From contig JAENXG010000049.1 of the NCBI GenBank assembly GCA_016649675.1, forward strand, positions 1 through 11,914: a stretch of 11,914 nucleotides of DNA, given 5' to 3'. The DNA comes from Methyloceanibacter sp. (GTDB taxonomy: Bacteria > Pseudomonadota > Alphaproteobacteria > Rhizobiales > Methyloligellaceae). The translations under genes were made by a program, and so were the position numbers. How positions within the stretch are numbered: position 1 is the stretch's first letter; each line of letters opens with the position of its first letter. Shown here piece by piece: positions 1 through 6,233 of the stretch. Below the pieces are notes generated by a model. It was not told where the DNA came from. It ran no database searches and was given only the letters and a program-made list of their open reading frames with translations.

Positions 1-1
1 C

Positions 2-349
2 GTCCTACAGTACCAGTTCTGGGACCTGCTGGTGACGAACGAGCGATTCGAGGTCAAGCTTTCCTTCTCCAACGTGCCGGAGCGGCTCGTGGTCCCGTTC
101 AGCGCGGTCAAGGCGTTCTACGATCCGTCCGCCCAGTTCGGTCTACAGTTCGGCAAGCCCGGCGCCGCCAACGATTCGGCCCGCCAGCACATGGCAGCCG
201 CCCTCCCGGATCTCGTGGGCGAGGCGGACGAGCCGCGCGGGAGCGCCGATCCCGTCCAGGACGACACCGAGCCTCAAGGAACCGCCGAGGTCGTCATGTC
301 ACGGCCGCCGGCAGAGGTCGTGCATCTCGACCGCTTCCGCAAGAAATAG
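2..349 (+). CDS. sspB: SspB-family ClpXP adaptor (5'-truncated by window edge)
   Basis: The reading frame is open from base 2 and ends at TAG 347-349. The visible 115 residues begin VLQYQFWDLLVTNERFEVKL and continue through VPERLVVPFSAVKAF and FGLQFG, the conserved substrate-binding core of alphaproteobacterial SspB. A GTG at 32 could start an open frame, but homology continues upstream of it, so the real start lies outside the window; I infer that roughly 60 N-terminal residues are missing. After the core comes a variable acidic linker (about residues 60-103). The last residues, EVVHLDRFRKK, match the C-terminal tail that in this family docks on the ClpX N-domain. Known family role: a cytoplasmic adaptor that delivers ssrA-tagged and other substrates to the ClpXP protease. 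The gene is followed by a 162-nt gap before the glutaminase fusion gene. I see no convincing terminator in that gap. Confidence 0.9.
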   Translation, partial: VLQYQFWDLLVTNERFEVKLSFSNVPERLVVPFSAVKAFYDPSAQFGLQFGKPGAANDSARQHMAAALPDLVGEADEPRGSADPVQDDTEPQGTAEVVMSRPPAEVVHLDRFRKK

Positions 350-411
350 TCCGCAACTGCCGCGGGCTTCCTCGCCCTTGCACAAAGTTTAAGCACTCAT
401 TCAAGCGCCTA

Positions 412-461
412 AGTCATTGACCTTGACTGAGGCGCGGATTTGGGCCTGGCATAATTCCCGC
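412..461 (+). promoter_or_regulatory. Candidate promoter elements upstream of the glutaminase fusion
   Basis: Two overlapping signals are visible, neither strong. A TTGACT at 423-428 (preceded by TTGACC at 417-422) and a CATAAT at 450-455 resemble sigma-70 elements, but the 21-nt spacer is too long. TGGCAT-N5-CCGCA at 447-462 has the GG-N10-GC spacing of a sigma-54 promoter (GG 448-449, GC 460-461) and would place a transcript start near 473, about 40 nt before the TTG start. It lacks the usual TT before GC. AGTCA-N7-TGACT at 412-428 is a perfect 5-bp dyad over the -35-like sequence and could be an operator. All of this is inference from short motifs in GC-rich DNA. Confidence 0.25.
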
Positions 462-511
462 ATTAAGTTACGGCTGTGGCGAATATTGCAGCTTAATCTT
501 GGGGTGCCGCG

Positions 512-2389
512 TTGAACAAGGCTGCTGGCGTGCAACGCGTCCTCGACCCAAAGGCCTCAGCGGCGCTAGCGCCCGTCCAAGGTTATCTCGCGGAGCTGCA
601 TGAGCGCGTCTCGGGACTGACCGGGGGAAACCCCGCCGATTACATCCCCGAGCTCAGCAAGGCCGATCCTGCCGCCTTCGGCATCGCCCTCGCCACCGTC
701 GACGGCCAGGTCTACGCGGTGGGGGACGCCGATCGCGCCTTCACCATCCAATCCGTCTCCAAGCCCTTCATGTACGGCTACGCGCTGCAGCGCTATGGCC
801 GCGACGCGGTGCTCACCCATGTCGGCGTCGAGCCCACGGGAGAGGCGTTCAACTCCATCGTGCTCGACGAGGTCGCCAACCGCCCGTTCAACCCCATGGT
901 CAATGCCGGCGCCATCGCCGTCGCCGAGCTCATGGGCGGCGCTACGCAGGAGCAGCGCATCGCCAACATGCTTGCGCTGTTCGCGAGCCTCGCCGGGCGC
1001 GACCTCGAGATTGACGAGCAGGTGTTTCGCTCCGAGCAGGCGACCGGCCACCGCAATCGCGCCATTGCCTATATGATGCTCAACACTGGCATGATCCGCC
1101 GCGATCCGAACGAGGTGCTCGACCTCTATTTCCGGCAGTGCTCGGTCAACGTCACCTGCCGCGACCTCGCCATCATGGCCGCCACGCTCGCCAATGACGG
1201 CACCAACCCGATCACCGGCGAGGGCGTGTTCGAGGCGCAATATGTGCGCGACGTGCTGTCGGTGATGAACTCCTGCGGCATGTACGACTATGCCGGGGAA
1301 TGGGCCTATGAGGTCGGCATGCCGGCCAAGAGCGGCGTGTCTGGGTGCATCATCGCCGTCATCCCTGGGCAGATCGGCATTGCCGTCTATTCGCCCCCGA
1401 TCGACGCCAGCGGCAACAGCATGCGCGGCATCCGCGTCTGCCAGGAGATCTCCAACGAGTTCGAGCTGCACGCTTTCAACAACCGGACCAATGTGCGGAG
1501 CGTGATCCGGCGCGACTATTGCGGCGACGTGGTGCGGTCAAACCGCCTGCGTACGCCGGAAGAGCGCAAGGTGCTGGCCAAAGAAGGCCGCAAGGTCGTC
1601 GTGATCGAGGTGCAGGGGGCGCTGTTTTTCGGCTCGACCGAGCAGCTCTTGCGGAAGCTCACACAGTTGGCGACCGAGGCAGACTACGTCGTCGTCGACT
1701 TCAAGCGGGTGCACTTCGCCGACACCTCGGCGCGCAAGCTGATCTGGCGCGCGACGCGATCCATGGCCGGAGGGAAGACCGAGCTCGTGTTCTCCGCGAT
1801 CGCCGACGACGGGCCGCTCGCGGCGCTTGCCCGCGAGCTTGCCGCGCATGAGGAGAACCGTCTCGTGCGCGTCTTTTGCGACGCCGACGCGGCGCTTGAA
1901 TGGTGCGAGGATCAGCTGCTCGCCCGCTCGCCGCAGGGCGTCTCAGGGCCGAAATTCGCCCTCTCCGAGCTCGACCTGTTCAAGGGGCTGAAGCCCGAGG
2001 AATACCGGCTCATCGAGCCCATCGTGCGGCCGCTCATCTTCGACAAGGGCGAGGTCATCATCCGCGAGGGCGCCGAGGCGAAGCTCTTCTTCGTGGTGGC
2101 CCGCGGCACGGTCAGCGTCCAGATCAGGGTCCCGGGCGAGCGCAAAAAGCGCGTGGCCTCGATCGGACCGGGCTTGAGCTTCGGCGAGATGGCGCTGCTC
2201 GATGGCGGCAAGCGCTCGGCCGATATCGTCGCCGACGAGCGGGTGATCTGCTACGGCCTCGCGGTCGAGCAGCTGCAGGAGCTCGCCGCCACCCACCCCA
2301 ATATCATGATCACCATCCTCAGCAATTTGACGCGGGATTTCTCAGAGCGCTTACGTCACGCCAACGAGGAAATCAGCGCGCTCGAATAG
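512..2389 (+). CDS. glsA: Glutaminase A fused to STAS and cyclic-nucleotide-binding domains
   Basis: The 625-aa protein has three parts. Residues about 20-325 are a beta-lactamase-fold glutaminase, which hydrolyses L-glutamine to L-glutamate and ammonia. The catalytic S-x-x-K is SVSK (S81, K84) in FTIQSVSKPF. NPMVNAGAI (127-135), CRDLA (216-220), the Tyr region GMYDYAGEWAYEVG and PAKSGVSG (271-278) are all present. Residues about 360-465 are a STAS domain with ADTSARK (403-409), aligned with the anti-sigma-antagonist phosphosite loop. Residues about 483-612 are a cNMP-binding domain with phosphate-binding cassette FGEMALLDGGKRSAD (557-571), including Glu559 and Arg568. Ordinary bacterial glutaminases are near 310 aa, so about half of this protein is added regulatory sequence. 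The start is TTG 512: an in-frame TAA at 494-496 limits extension, and GGGG at 501-504 may serve as ribosome site; GTG 530 is an alternative. There is no signal peptide, so it is likely cytoplasmic. The enzyme identity is firm; control by a nucleotide or phosphorylation is inferred. Confidence 0.93.
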   Translation: MNKAAGVQRVLDPKASAALAPVQGYLAELHERVSGLTGGNPADYIPELSKADPAAFGIALATVDGQVYAVGDADRAFTIQSVSKPFMYGYALQRYGRDAVLTHVGVEPTGEAFNSIVLDEVANRPFNPMVNAGAIAVAELMGGATQEQRIANMLALFASLAGRDLEIDEQVFRSEQATGHRNRAIAYMMLNTGMIRRDPNEVLDLYFRQCSVNVTCRDLAIMAATLANDGTNPITGEGVFEAQYVRDVLSVMNSCGMYDYAGEWAYEVGMPAKSGVSGCIIAVIPGQIGIAVYSPPIDASGNSMRGIRVCQEISNEFELHAFNNRTNVRSVIRRDYCGDVVRSNRLRTPEERKVLAKEGRKVVVIEVQGALFFGSTEQLLRKLTQLATEADYVVVDFKRVHFADTSARKLIWRATRSMAGGKTELVFSAIADDGPLAALARELAAHEENRLVRVFCDADAALEWCEDQLLARSPQGVSGPKFALSELDLFKGLKPEEYRLIEPIVRPLIFDKGEVIIREGAEAKLFFVVARGTVSVQIRVPGERKKRVASIGPGLSFGEMALLDGGKRSADIVADERVICYGLAVEQLQELAATHPNIMITILSNLTRDFSERLRHANEEISALE

Positions 2390-2392
2390 GCT

Positions 2393-4327
2393 TCAGGCCA
2401 GCTCGGCCGGCGCCCTTTGCGGTTTCATGCGCGGCTCATTCGAAGGCTCGAGCGGCACGTTCAGCTCCACATAGAGGCCGGTCGGCCTGAACTCGACCTT
2501 GGTGTCGCCGCCGAGATTGTGGCGGATGCCCTTATCGATGAGCTGCATGCCGAAGCCGTTGCCGCGCCTTGCCGCAACCGGGACCAGGCTCCCCCGCTCC
2601 TCCCAATTGAGCAGGAGCCGGTTGCCCCGCGTAGTCTTCCAGCTGATGCCGAGCTGGCCGGCATTGTGCGAGAGCGCCCCGTATTTCACGGCGTTGGTGG
2701 CGAGCTCATGCAGCGTCATGGCGAGGATCGAGGTGCATTGCGGCGGGAGCAGAACGTCGGGACCCTTGATCATGACCTTCGGCCCGCCCTCCCGGCGATA
2801 AGGTTCGAGCTCGCGCTCCACCATGGCCTTGAGGCTCGCCCCCGACCATTGCGATTCGAGCAGGAGATCGTGGGCTCGATGCAAGGCCTGCAAGCGCTCG
2901 GCAAGGGTCTGGGCCATGGCCTGCGCCGGCCTTGAGGTGGCTTGGCGCAGGCTCGCCTGCACCAGCGACTGCACGATGGCGAGCGCATTCTTGACCCGGT
3001 GATTGAGCTCACCGACCAGCATGGTCTGGCGCTGCGCGGTGCGCCTCCGCTCGGTGACATCGCGGAAGATGAGCACGGAGCCGGCGAGCGAGCCGTCGAA
3101 GCCGAGAATGGGCGCGCCGCTATGCTCCACCGGCAGCTCCTTCTCGTCGCGAGTGACGAGGAGCGCGCCGGATTCGAGCCGCGTCACCGCGCGCTCGCGG
3201 AGCGCCTTCAGCGCCGGGTCGTCCACCGGCTTGCGCGACCCCTCGTTGATGACGCGGAAGACCTCCCAGATCGGCCGGCCGCGGGCTTCCGCACCCGACC
3301 ATCCCGTCATCTGCTCGGCGATCTTGTTGAGGAGCAGCACGCTGCCGTTTGGATCGGTGGCGATGACGCCGTCACCGATGCTTCCAAGCGTCGTGCTCAG
3401 CCATTCGCGCTGGCCGCGCAGCTCCATGAGCGCCGCGTTGCGATCACGGTCGGCGCGCCTGACGGCCCCGATCGTAGTCCAGGCGAACACGGCCAGCACG
3501 AGGATGCTCGCCACGGCGAAGATGGCGAGCGTGGCGGCGCTGTCGTAGTAGGTATGGGCCTCGGCCTGATGGGCGAACCAGCCGATGACGAGCGGCAGCA
3601 CGACGATGCCGGGCAGGAGCCGGCGCAGCATCTCGCCGGCCGGCGACTGCTCCACGATCGCCGCCGCGATGCCGTATTCCGGCGAGGCCGCAAGCAGGCC
3701 GAGCGCGAGCAGGAACCCGCTCAGCGCGCCGTAGATCGACATGGAGGTGAAGGGGAACGGGTAGTCGTAGGTGGCCACGCCGTAGGCATAGCCGGCGAGC
3801 ACGATCAAAACCTGGGCGAGGATGACCAGCGCCAAGATCTGGCTGAAGGCCGACAGCACCCTCCCCTGTTTGGCGTACAGGATTGCAAGCCCGAACAGGA
3901 TCAACGATCCGGTGATGCCCGGCGCCATGCGCAACGGCTTTCCCGCCGATGTCGCGTCGGCCGCAAGCATGTTGCCCCGGAGCAGCGCCTGATCGATGCC
4001 GAGGCTGAAGCCGAACAGATCCTCGAAGAGGATGGCGAGGCCCAAAACGACAAGGGCGAAGCCGATCATCCGCGAAATCGGGCGGAGCGGCCTGAGGGTG
4101 AAGCAGAACAGGGCAACCCCCGCGGCCAGGATGCCGGCAGCCGCGTCGGGCGTCATGCTGATGAGGCTGGGAAGCGCGTGGGTCAGCCGCGGAATGGGGA
4201 GCTGCCATCCCAGGAGGACGATCCCGCCAATGGCGCAGACAAGAGCAGCGGCGCAGCGCGCGAAGAGCAGCGACATGCGCTCGGCACGCGGCGCGGGCAG
4301 CGCCATTTTCACCGGAACTTCAGCCAC
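2393..4327 (-). CDS. Membrane PAS-HWE sensor histidine kinase
   Basis: This 644-aa protein has about eight hydrophobic segments (near residues 20-41, 61-78, 86-104, 137-152, 159-181, 197-215, 236-253 and 263-285), a short linker, a PAS domain (about 306-427, ending VLIFRDVTERR) and an HWE-type kinase. The phosphoacceptor is His443 in ELNHRVKNALAIVQSLV. The ATP-binding domain has HELATNAVKYGALS (540-553; His540 and Asn545 of the N-box), the diagnostic W-x-E as NWEERG (Trp575, Glu577) and GNGFGMQLI (589-597). Positive residues before the first segment and an even segment count put the catalytic part in the cytoplasm. The sensory membrane region is not one I can name. No response regulator lies nearby, so it is an orphan kinase here. 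Kinases of this class often feed light, stress or PhyR-type general-stress pathways, but nothing here shows which. The GTG start is preferred because a good ribosome site precedes it. The gene converges on the glutaminase gene with 3 nt between stops. Confidence 0.92.
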   Translation of the reverse strand: MAEVPVKMALPAPRAERMSLLFARCAAALVCAIGGIVLLGWQLPIPRLTHALPSLISMTPDAAAGILAAGVALFCFTLRPLRPISRMIGFALVVLGLAILFEDLFGFSLGIDQALLRGNMLAADATSAGKPLRMAPGITGSLILFGLAILYAKQGRVLSAFSQILALVILAQVLIVLAGYAYGVATYDYPFPFTSMSIYGALSGFLLALGLLAASPEYGIAAAIVEQSPAGEMLRRLLPGIVVLPLVIGWFAHQAEAHTYYDSAATLAIFAVASILVLAVFAWTTIGAVRRADRDRNAALMELRGQREWLSTTLGSIGDGVIATDPNGSVLLLNKIAEQMTGWSGAEARGRPIWEVFRVINEGSRKPVDDPALKALRERAVTRLESGALLVTRDEKELPVEHSGAPILGFDGSLAGSVLIFRDVTERRRTAQRQTMLVGELNHRVKNALAIVQSLVQASLRQATSRPAQAMAQTLAERLQALHRAHDLLLESQWSGASLKAMVERELEPYRREGGPKVMIKGPDVLLPPQCTSILAMTLHELATNAVKYGALSHNAGQLGISWKTTRGNRLLLNWEERGSLVPVAARRGNGFGMQLIDKGIRHNLGGDTKVEFRPTGLYVELNVPLEPSNEPRMKPQRAPAELA

Positions 4328-4330
4328 TAG

Positions 4331-4338
4331 CCTTCCTC
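4331..4338 (-). promoter_or_regulatory. Ribosome binding site of the histidine kinase
   Basis: On the - strand this reads GAGGAAGG, 3 nt before the GTG at 4327 (the AGGA core is about 6 nt away). It supports the GTG start over the in-frame ATG at 4306. Confidence 0.6.
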
Positions 4339-4343
4339 ACCCA

Positions 4344-4371
4344 AGTTTACGGAAAATAGATGCCGTAAGCT
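4344..4371. promoter_or_regulatory. Inverted repeat in divergent intergenic region (possible operator or leader hairpin)
   Basis: AGTTTACGG (4344-4352) and CCGTAAGCT (4363-4371) are mirror arms around a 10-nt A-rich centre. Eight of nine positions are symmetrical; the exception is the T4346/G4369 pair. It lies 6 nt upstream of the kinase ribosome site, inside the 210-nt region (4328-4537) between the divergent kinase and fumC genes. It could bind a dimeric regulator or fold in the kinase leader. No consensus -35/-10 pair is clear in this region on either strand. The function is inferred. Confidence 0.4.
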
Positions 4372-4383
4372 CTCGGCGCTCCT

Positions 4384-4396
4384 CGGCAGAATGCCG
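4384..4396. repeat. Short perfect dyad CGGCA-GAA-TGCCG
   Basis: A perfect 5-bp inverted repeat with a 3-nt centre sits in the kinase/fumC divergent region, 12 nt from the larger dyad at 4344-4371. It may be an operator half of the same control region, or chance in GC-rich DNA. It is not followed by a T-run on either strand, so it is not a terminator. Confidence 0.3.
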
Positions 4397-4525
4397 CAAC
4401 GCATCGAACGAGCGCGTGCTCCCACCCTTTTTAACGATGTTATAGCCTAGCCCCCACAGAGCCGGTAGGGCATTCGGCGGCTGCCAAGACGGGGTAGAGT
4501 GCCCGCGCGCCGAAACGCCTTCGAC

Positions 4526-4530
4526 AGGAG
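4526..4530 (+). promoter_or_regulatory. Ribosome binding site that decides the fumC start
   Basis: AGGAG lies 7 nt before the ATG at 4538. It favours that ATG over the upstream in-frame GTG at 4499, whose extra 13 residues (MPARRNAFDRRVS) look non-homologous. Confidence 0.8.
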
Positions 4531-4537
4531 AGTGAGC

Positions 4538-5965
4538 ATGCCTCAAGACAGAGGTCCTTTGAGCCAATCCCCTACTTCCACGCGTACCGAGACCGATTCG
4601 CTTGGGCCGATCGAGGTGGCGCACGACCGGTATTGGGGCGCCCAGACCGAGCGCTCGCGGCGGAACTTCAGGATCGGCGACGAGGTCATGCCGAAGCCCA
4701 TGATCCGGGCGATTGCGCTGGTCAAGAAGGCGGCCGCCCTCACCAATCGCGATATCGGCCTCCTTGAGGAGCGCCTGGCGAAGGCCATCGCCGCGGCCGC
4801 AGACGAGGTGATCGAAGGCAAGCTCGATGGTCATTTCCCCCTGGTCGTCTGGCAAACCGGCTCCGGTACACAGAGCAACATGAATCTCAACGAGGTGATT
4901 GCCAACCGCGCAAGCGAGATGCTTGGTGGGTCCCTTGGCTCAAAACGCCCCGTTCACCCCAACGATCACGTCAATCTCGGCCAATCCTCCAACGACGTCT
5001 TTCCCACCGCCATGCACGTCGCCGCAGCAGAGGAGATCGCCTACCGGCTCAACCCGGCGCTCTCCCGGCTCTACCAGGCGCTTAAGGACAAAGCCGAGGC
5101 TTTCCAAGACATTCTCAAGATCGGCCGCACCCATTTGCAGGACGCCACGCCGCTCACTTTGGGGCAAGAATTCGGCGGCTATGCGGCACAAGTCGATCAC
5201 GGCATCGAGCGCATCAAATTCACGCTGCACGGTCTCTATGCGCTGGCGCAAGGGGGCACGGCGGTCGGAACCGGCCTCAACACGAGCGCGCTGTTTGCCG
5301 AGGCCTTTGCCGCCAAGATCGCCGAGATGACGAGGCTCCCTTTCGTCAGCGCTGAGAACAAGTTCGAGGCCCTCGCCACCCATGACGCGATGGTGTTCGC
5401 CCACGGCGCGCTCAACACCGTCGCCGTGTCCCTGTTCAAGATCGCGAGCGACATCCGCCTCTTGGGCTCAGGCCCCCGCTCCGGTTTCGGCGAGCTGGTC
5501 CTGCCTGAGAACGAGCCCGGCTCCTCGATCATGCCGGGCAAGGTCAACCCCACCCAATGCGAGGCGGTGACCATGGTCGCGGCGCAGGTCATGGGCAACA
5601 ACACGACCATCTCCTTTGCCGGCAGCCAGGGGCATCTCGAGCTCAACGTGTTCAAGCCAGTCATCGCCTACACCATGCTCCAATCCATCAGGCTCCTCAC
5701 CGACGTCGCCGACAGCTTCACCGAGAAATGCGTCGTCGGCATCGAGGCCGACCGGGAATGCATCAAGCAGCATATGGAGCAGTCGCTCATGCTGGTCACG
5801 GCTCTGGCGCCCCATATCGGCTATGACAAGGCGAGCGAGATCGCGAAGGCGGCGCATAAGAACGGCACCACCTTGCGCGAGGAAGCGGCGCGGCTCGGCC
5901 ATGTCCGCGAGGAGGACTTCGACCGCTTGGTGAGGCCGGAGGACATGGTCGGCCCGAAACGATAG
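4538..5965 (+). CDS. fumC: Class II fumarate hydratase
   Basis: The 475-aa product interconverts fumarate and (S)-malate in the TCA cycle as a cytoplasmic homotetramer without an iron-sulfur cluster. The family signatures are intact: TETDSLGPIEV and DRYWGAQTERS near the N-terminus, TGSGTQSNMNLNEVIANRA, the substrate-binding NLGQSSNDVFPTAMH, GRTHLQDATP with the conserved His (residue 199), and the fumarase/aspartase signature GSSIMPGKVNP (328-338), which carries the mobile-loop catalytic serine. The length is close to the usual 460-470; the extra residues are a polar N-terminal stretch before TRTETDS. The aspartase and argininosuccinate lyase relatives fit less well, because the sequence around the signature is FumC-like throughout. 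A ribbon-helix-helix gene follows 25 nt downstream on the same strand, probably in the same transcript. The gene diverges from the sensor kinase gene. Confidence 0.97.
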   Translation: MPQDRGPLSQSPTSTRTETDSLGPIEVAHDRYWGAQTERSRRNFRIGDEVMPKPMIRAIALVKKAAALTNRDIGLLEERLAKAIAAAADEVIEGKLDGHFPLVVWQTGSGTQSNMNLNEVIANRASEMLGGSLGSKRPVHPNDHVNLGQSSNDVFPTAMHVAAAEEIAYRLNPALSRLYQALKDKAEAFQDILKIGRTHLQDATPLTLGQEFGGYAAQVDHGIERIKFTLHGLYALAQGGTAVGTGLNTSALFAEAFAAKIAEMTRLPFVSAENKFEALATHDAMVFAHGALNTVAVSLFKIASDIRLLGSGPRSGFGELVLPENEPGSSIMPGKVNPTQCEAVTMVAAQVMGNNTTISFAGSQGHLELNVFKPVIAYTMLQSIRLLTDVADSFTEKCVVGIEADRECIKQHMEQSLMLVTALAPHIGYDKASEIAKAAHKNGTTLREEAARLGHVREEDFDRLVRPEDMVGPKR

Positions 5966-5990
5966 GGCCCCGGGGTCTCAACGAGAAGTC

Positions 5991-6233
5991 ATGGCGCGAC
6001 CAGGCAACAAGCGCTCGCTCACCATCGCGCGGCACCGCACATCCGTCTCGCTCGAGACTGAATTCTGGGACGCGCTTGCCGGCATTGCCCGCGCCGACGG
6101 CAAGTCCGTGGCGGCGCTGGTCGGTGAGATCGACAAGGGCCGCAGCGAGCGGGCGGGCGCGCAGCCGAGCCTTTCGGCCGCCATACGCCTCTATGTGCTC
6201 AAGCGGATGGGTGGACGGCGCGAGGCGCCTTAA
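5991..6233 (+). CDS. Small ribbon-helix-helix domain protein (RHH_4 type)
   Basis: The 80-aa basic protein has RHRTSVSLE (about residues 15-23) as a candidate DNA-contacting beta strand, TEFWDALAGIARADG as helix 1 and SVAALVGEIDKGR as helix 2, then a C-terminal helix SLSAAIRLYVLKRMG. This matches the RHH_4 (PF13467) pattern as I know it: short alphaproteobacterial proteins with a SVSLE-x-EFW motif. Ribbon-helix-helix proteins normally bind DNA as dimers, but targets for this subfamily are not established as far as I know. The ATG follows fumC by 25 nt with only a weak GAGAAG ribosome site very close to it. Its TAA (6231-6233) overlaps the stop codon of the convergent AsmA gene. A role in controlling fumC or its neighbours is a guess from position only. 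It is not paired with a toxin-like gene. Confidence 0.85.
   Translation: MARPGNKRSLTIARHRTSVSLETEFWDALAGIARADGKSVAALVGEIDKGRSERAGAQPSLSAAIRLYVLKRMGGRREAP

Noticed and set aside
364..377. GGGC-N6-GCCC hairpin after sspB as a terminator
   Set aside because: The stem is only 4 bp and is followed by TTGCACAAAG rather than a T-run, so it is not a convincing intrinsic terminator.
380..400. NtrC-like site (TGCAC...GCAC) upstream of the glutaminase gene
   Set aside because: The two elements are direct-like partial matches, not the palindrome TGCAC-N-GTGCA, so they are not supported as an NtrC operator.
566..1471. 301-aa open frame on the - strand opposite the glutaminase domain
   Set aside because: It is antisense to the conserved glutaminase catalytic region, with Asp/His/Gly-rich shadow composition and no domain.
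2942..4330. 462-aa open frame on the + strand opposite the histidine kinase
   Set aside because: The His/Glu/Arg/Gln-rich composition is typical of a reversed hydrophobic coding sequence, and the opposite strand encodes intact kinase motifs across the same bases.
4499..4537. Upstream GTG extension of fumC
   Set aside because: The AGGAG at 4526-4530 points to the ATG at 4538, and the extra residues do not resemble fumarase N-termini.
4328..4537. General-stress (EcfG-type GGAAC/CGTT) promoter for the HWE kinase
   Set aside because: HWE kinases often belong to that response, so I looked, but no GGAAC-N16-17-CGTT arrangement is present on either strand of this intergenic region.
5968..5975. CCCCGGGG palindrome between fumC and the RHH gene
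   Set aside because: It has no loop and cannot form a hairpin, there is no T-run, and it is expected by chance at this GC content.
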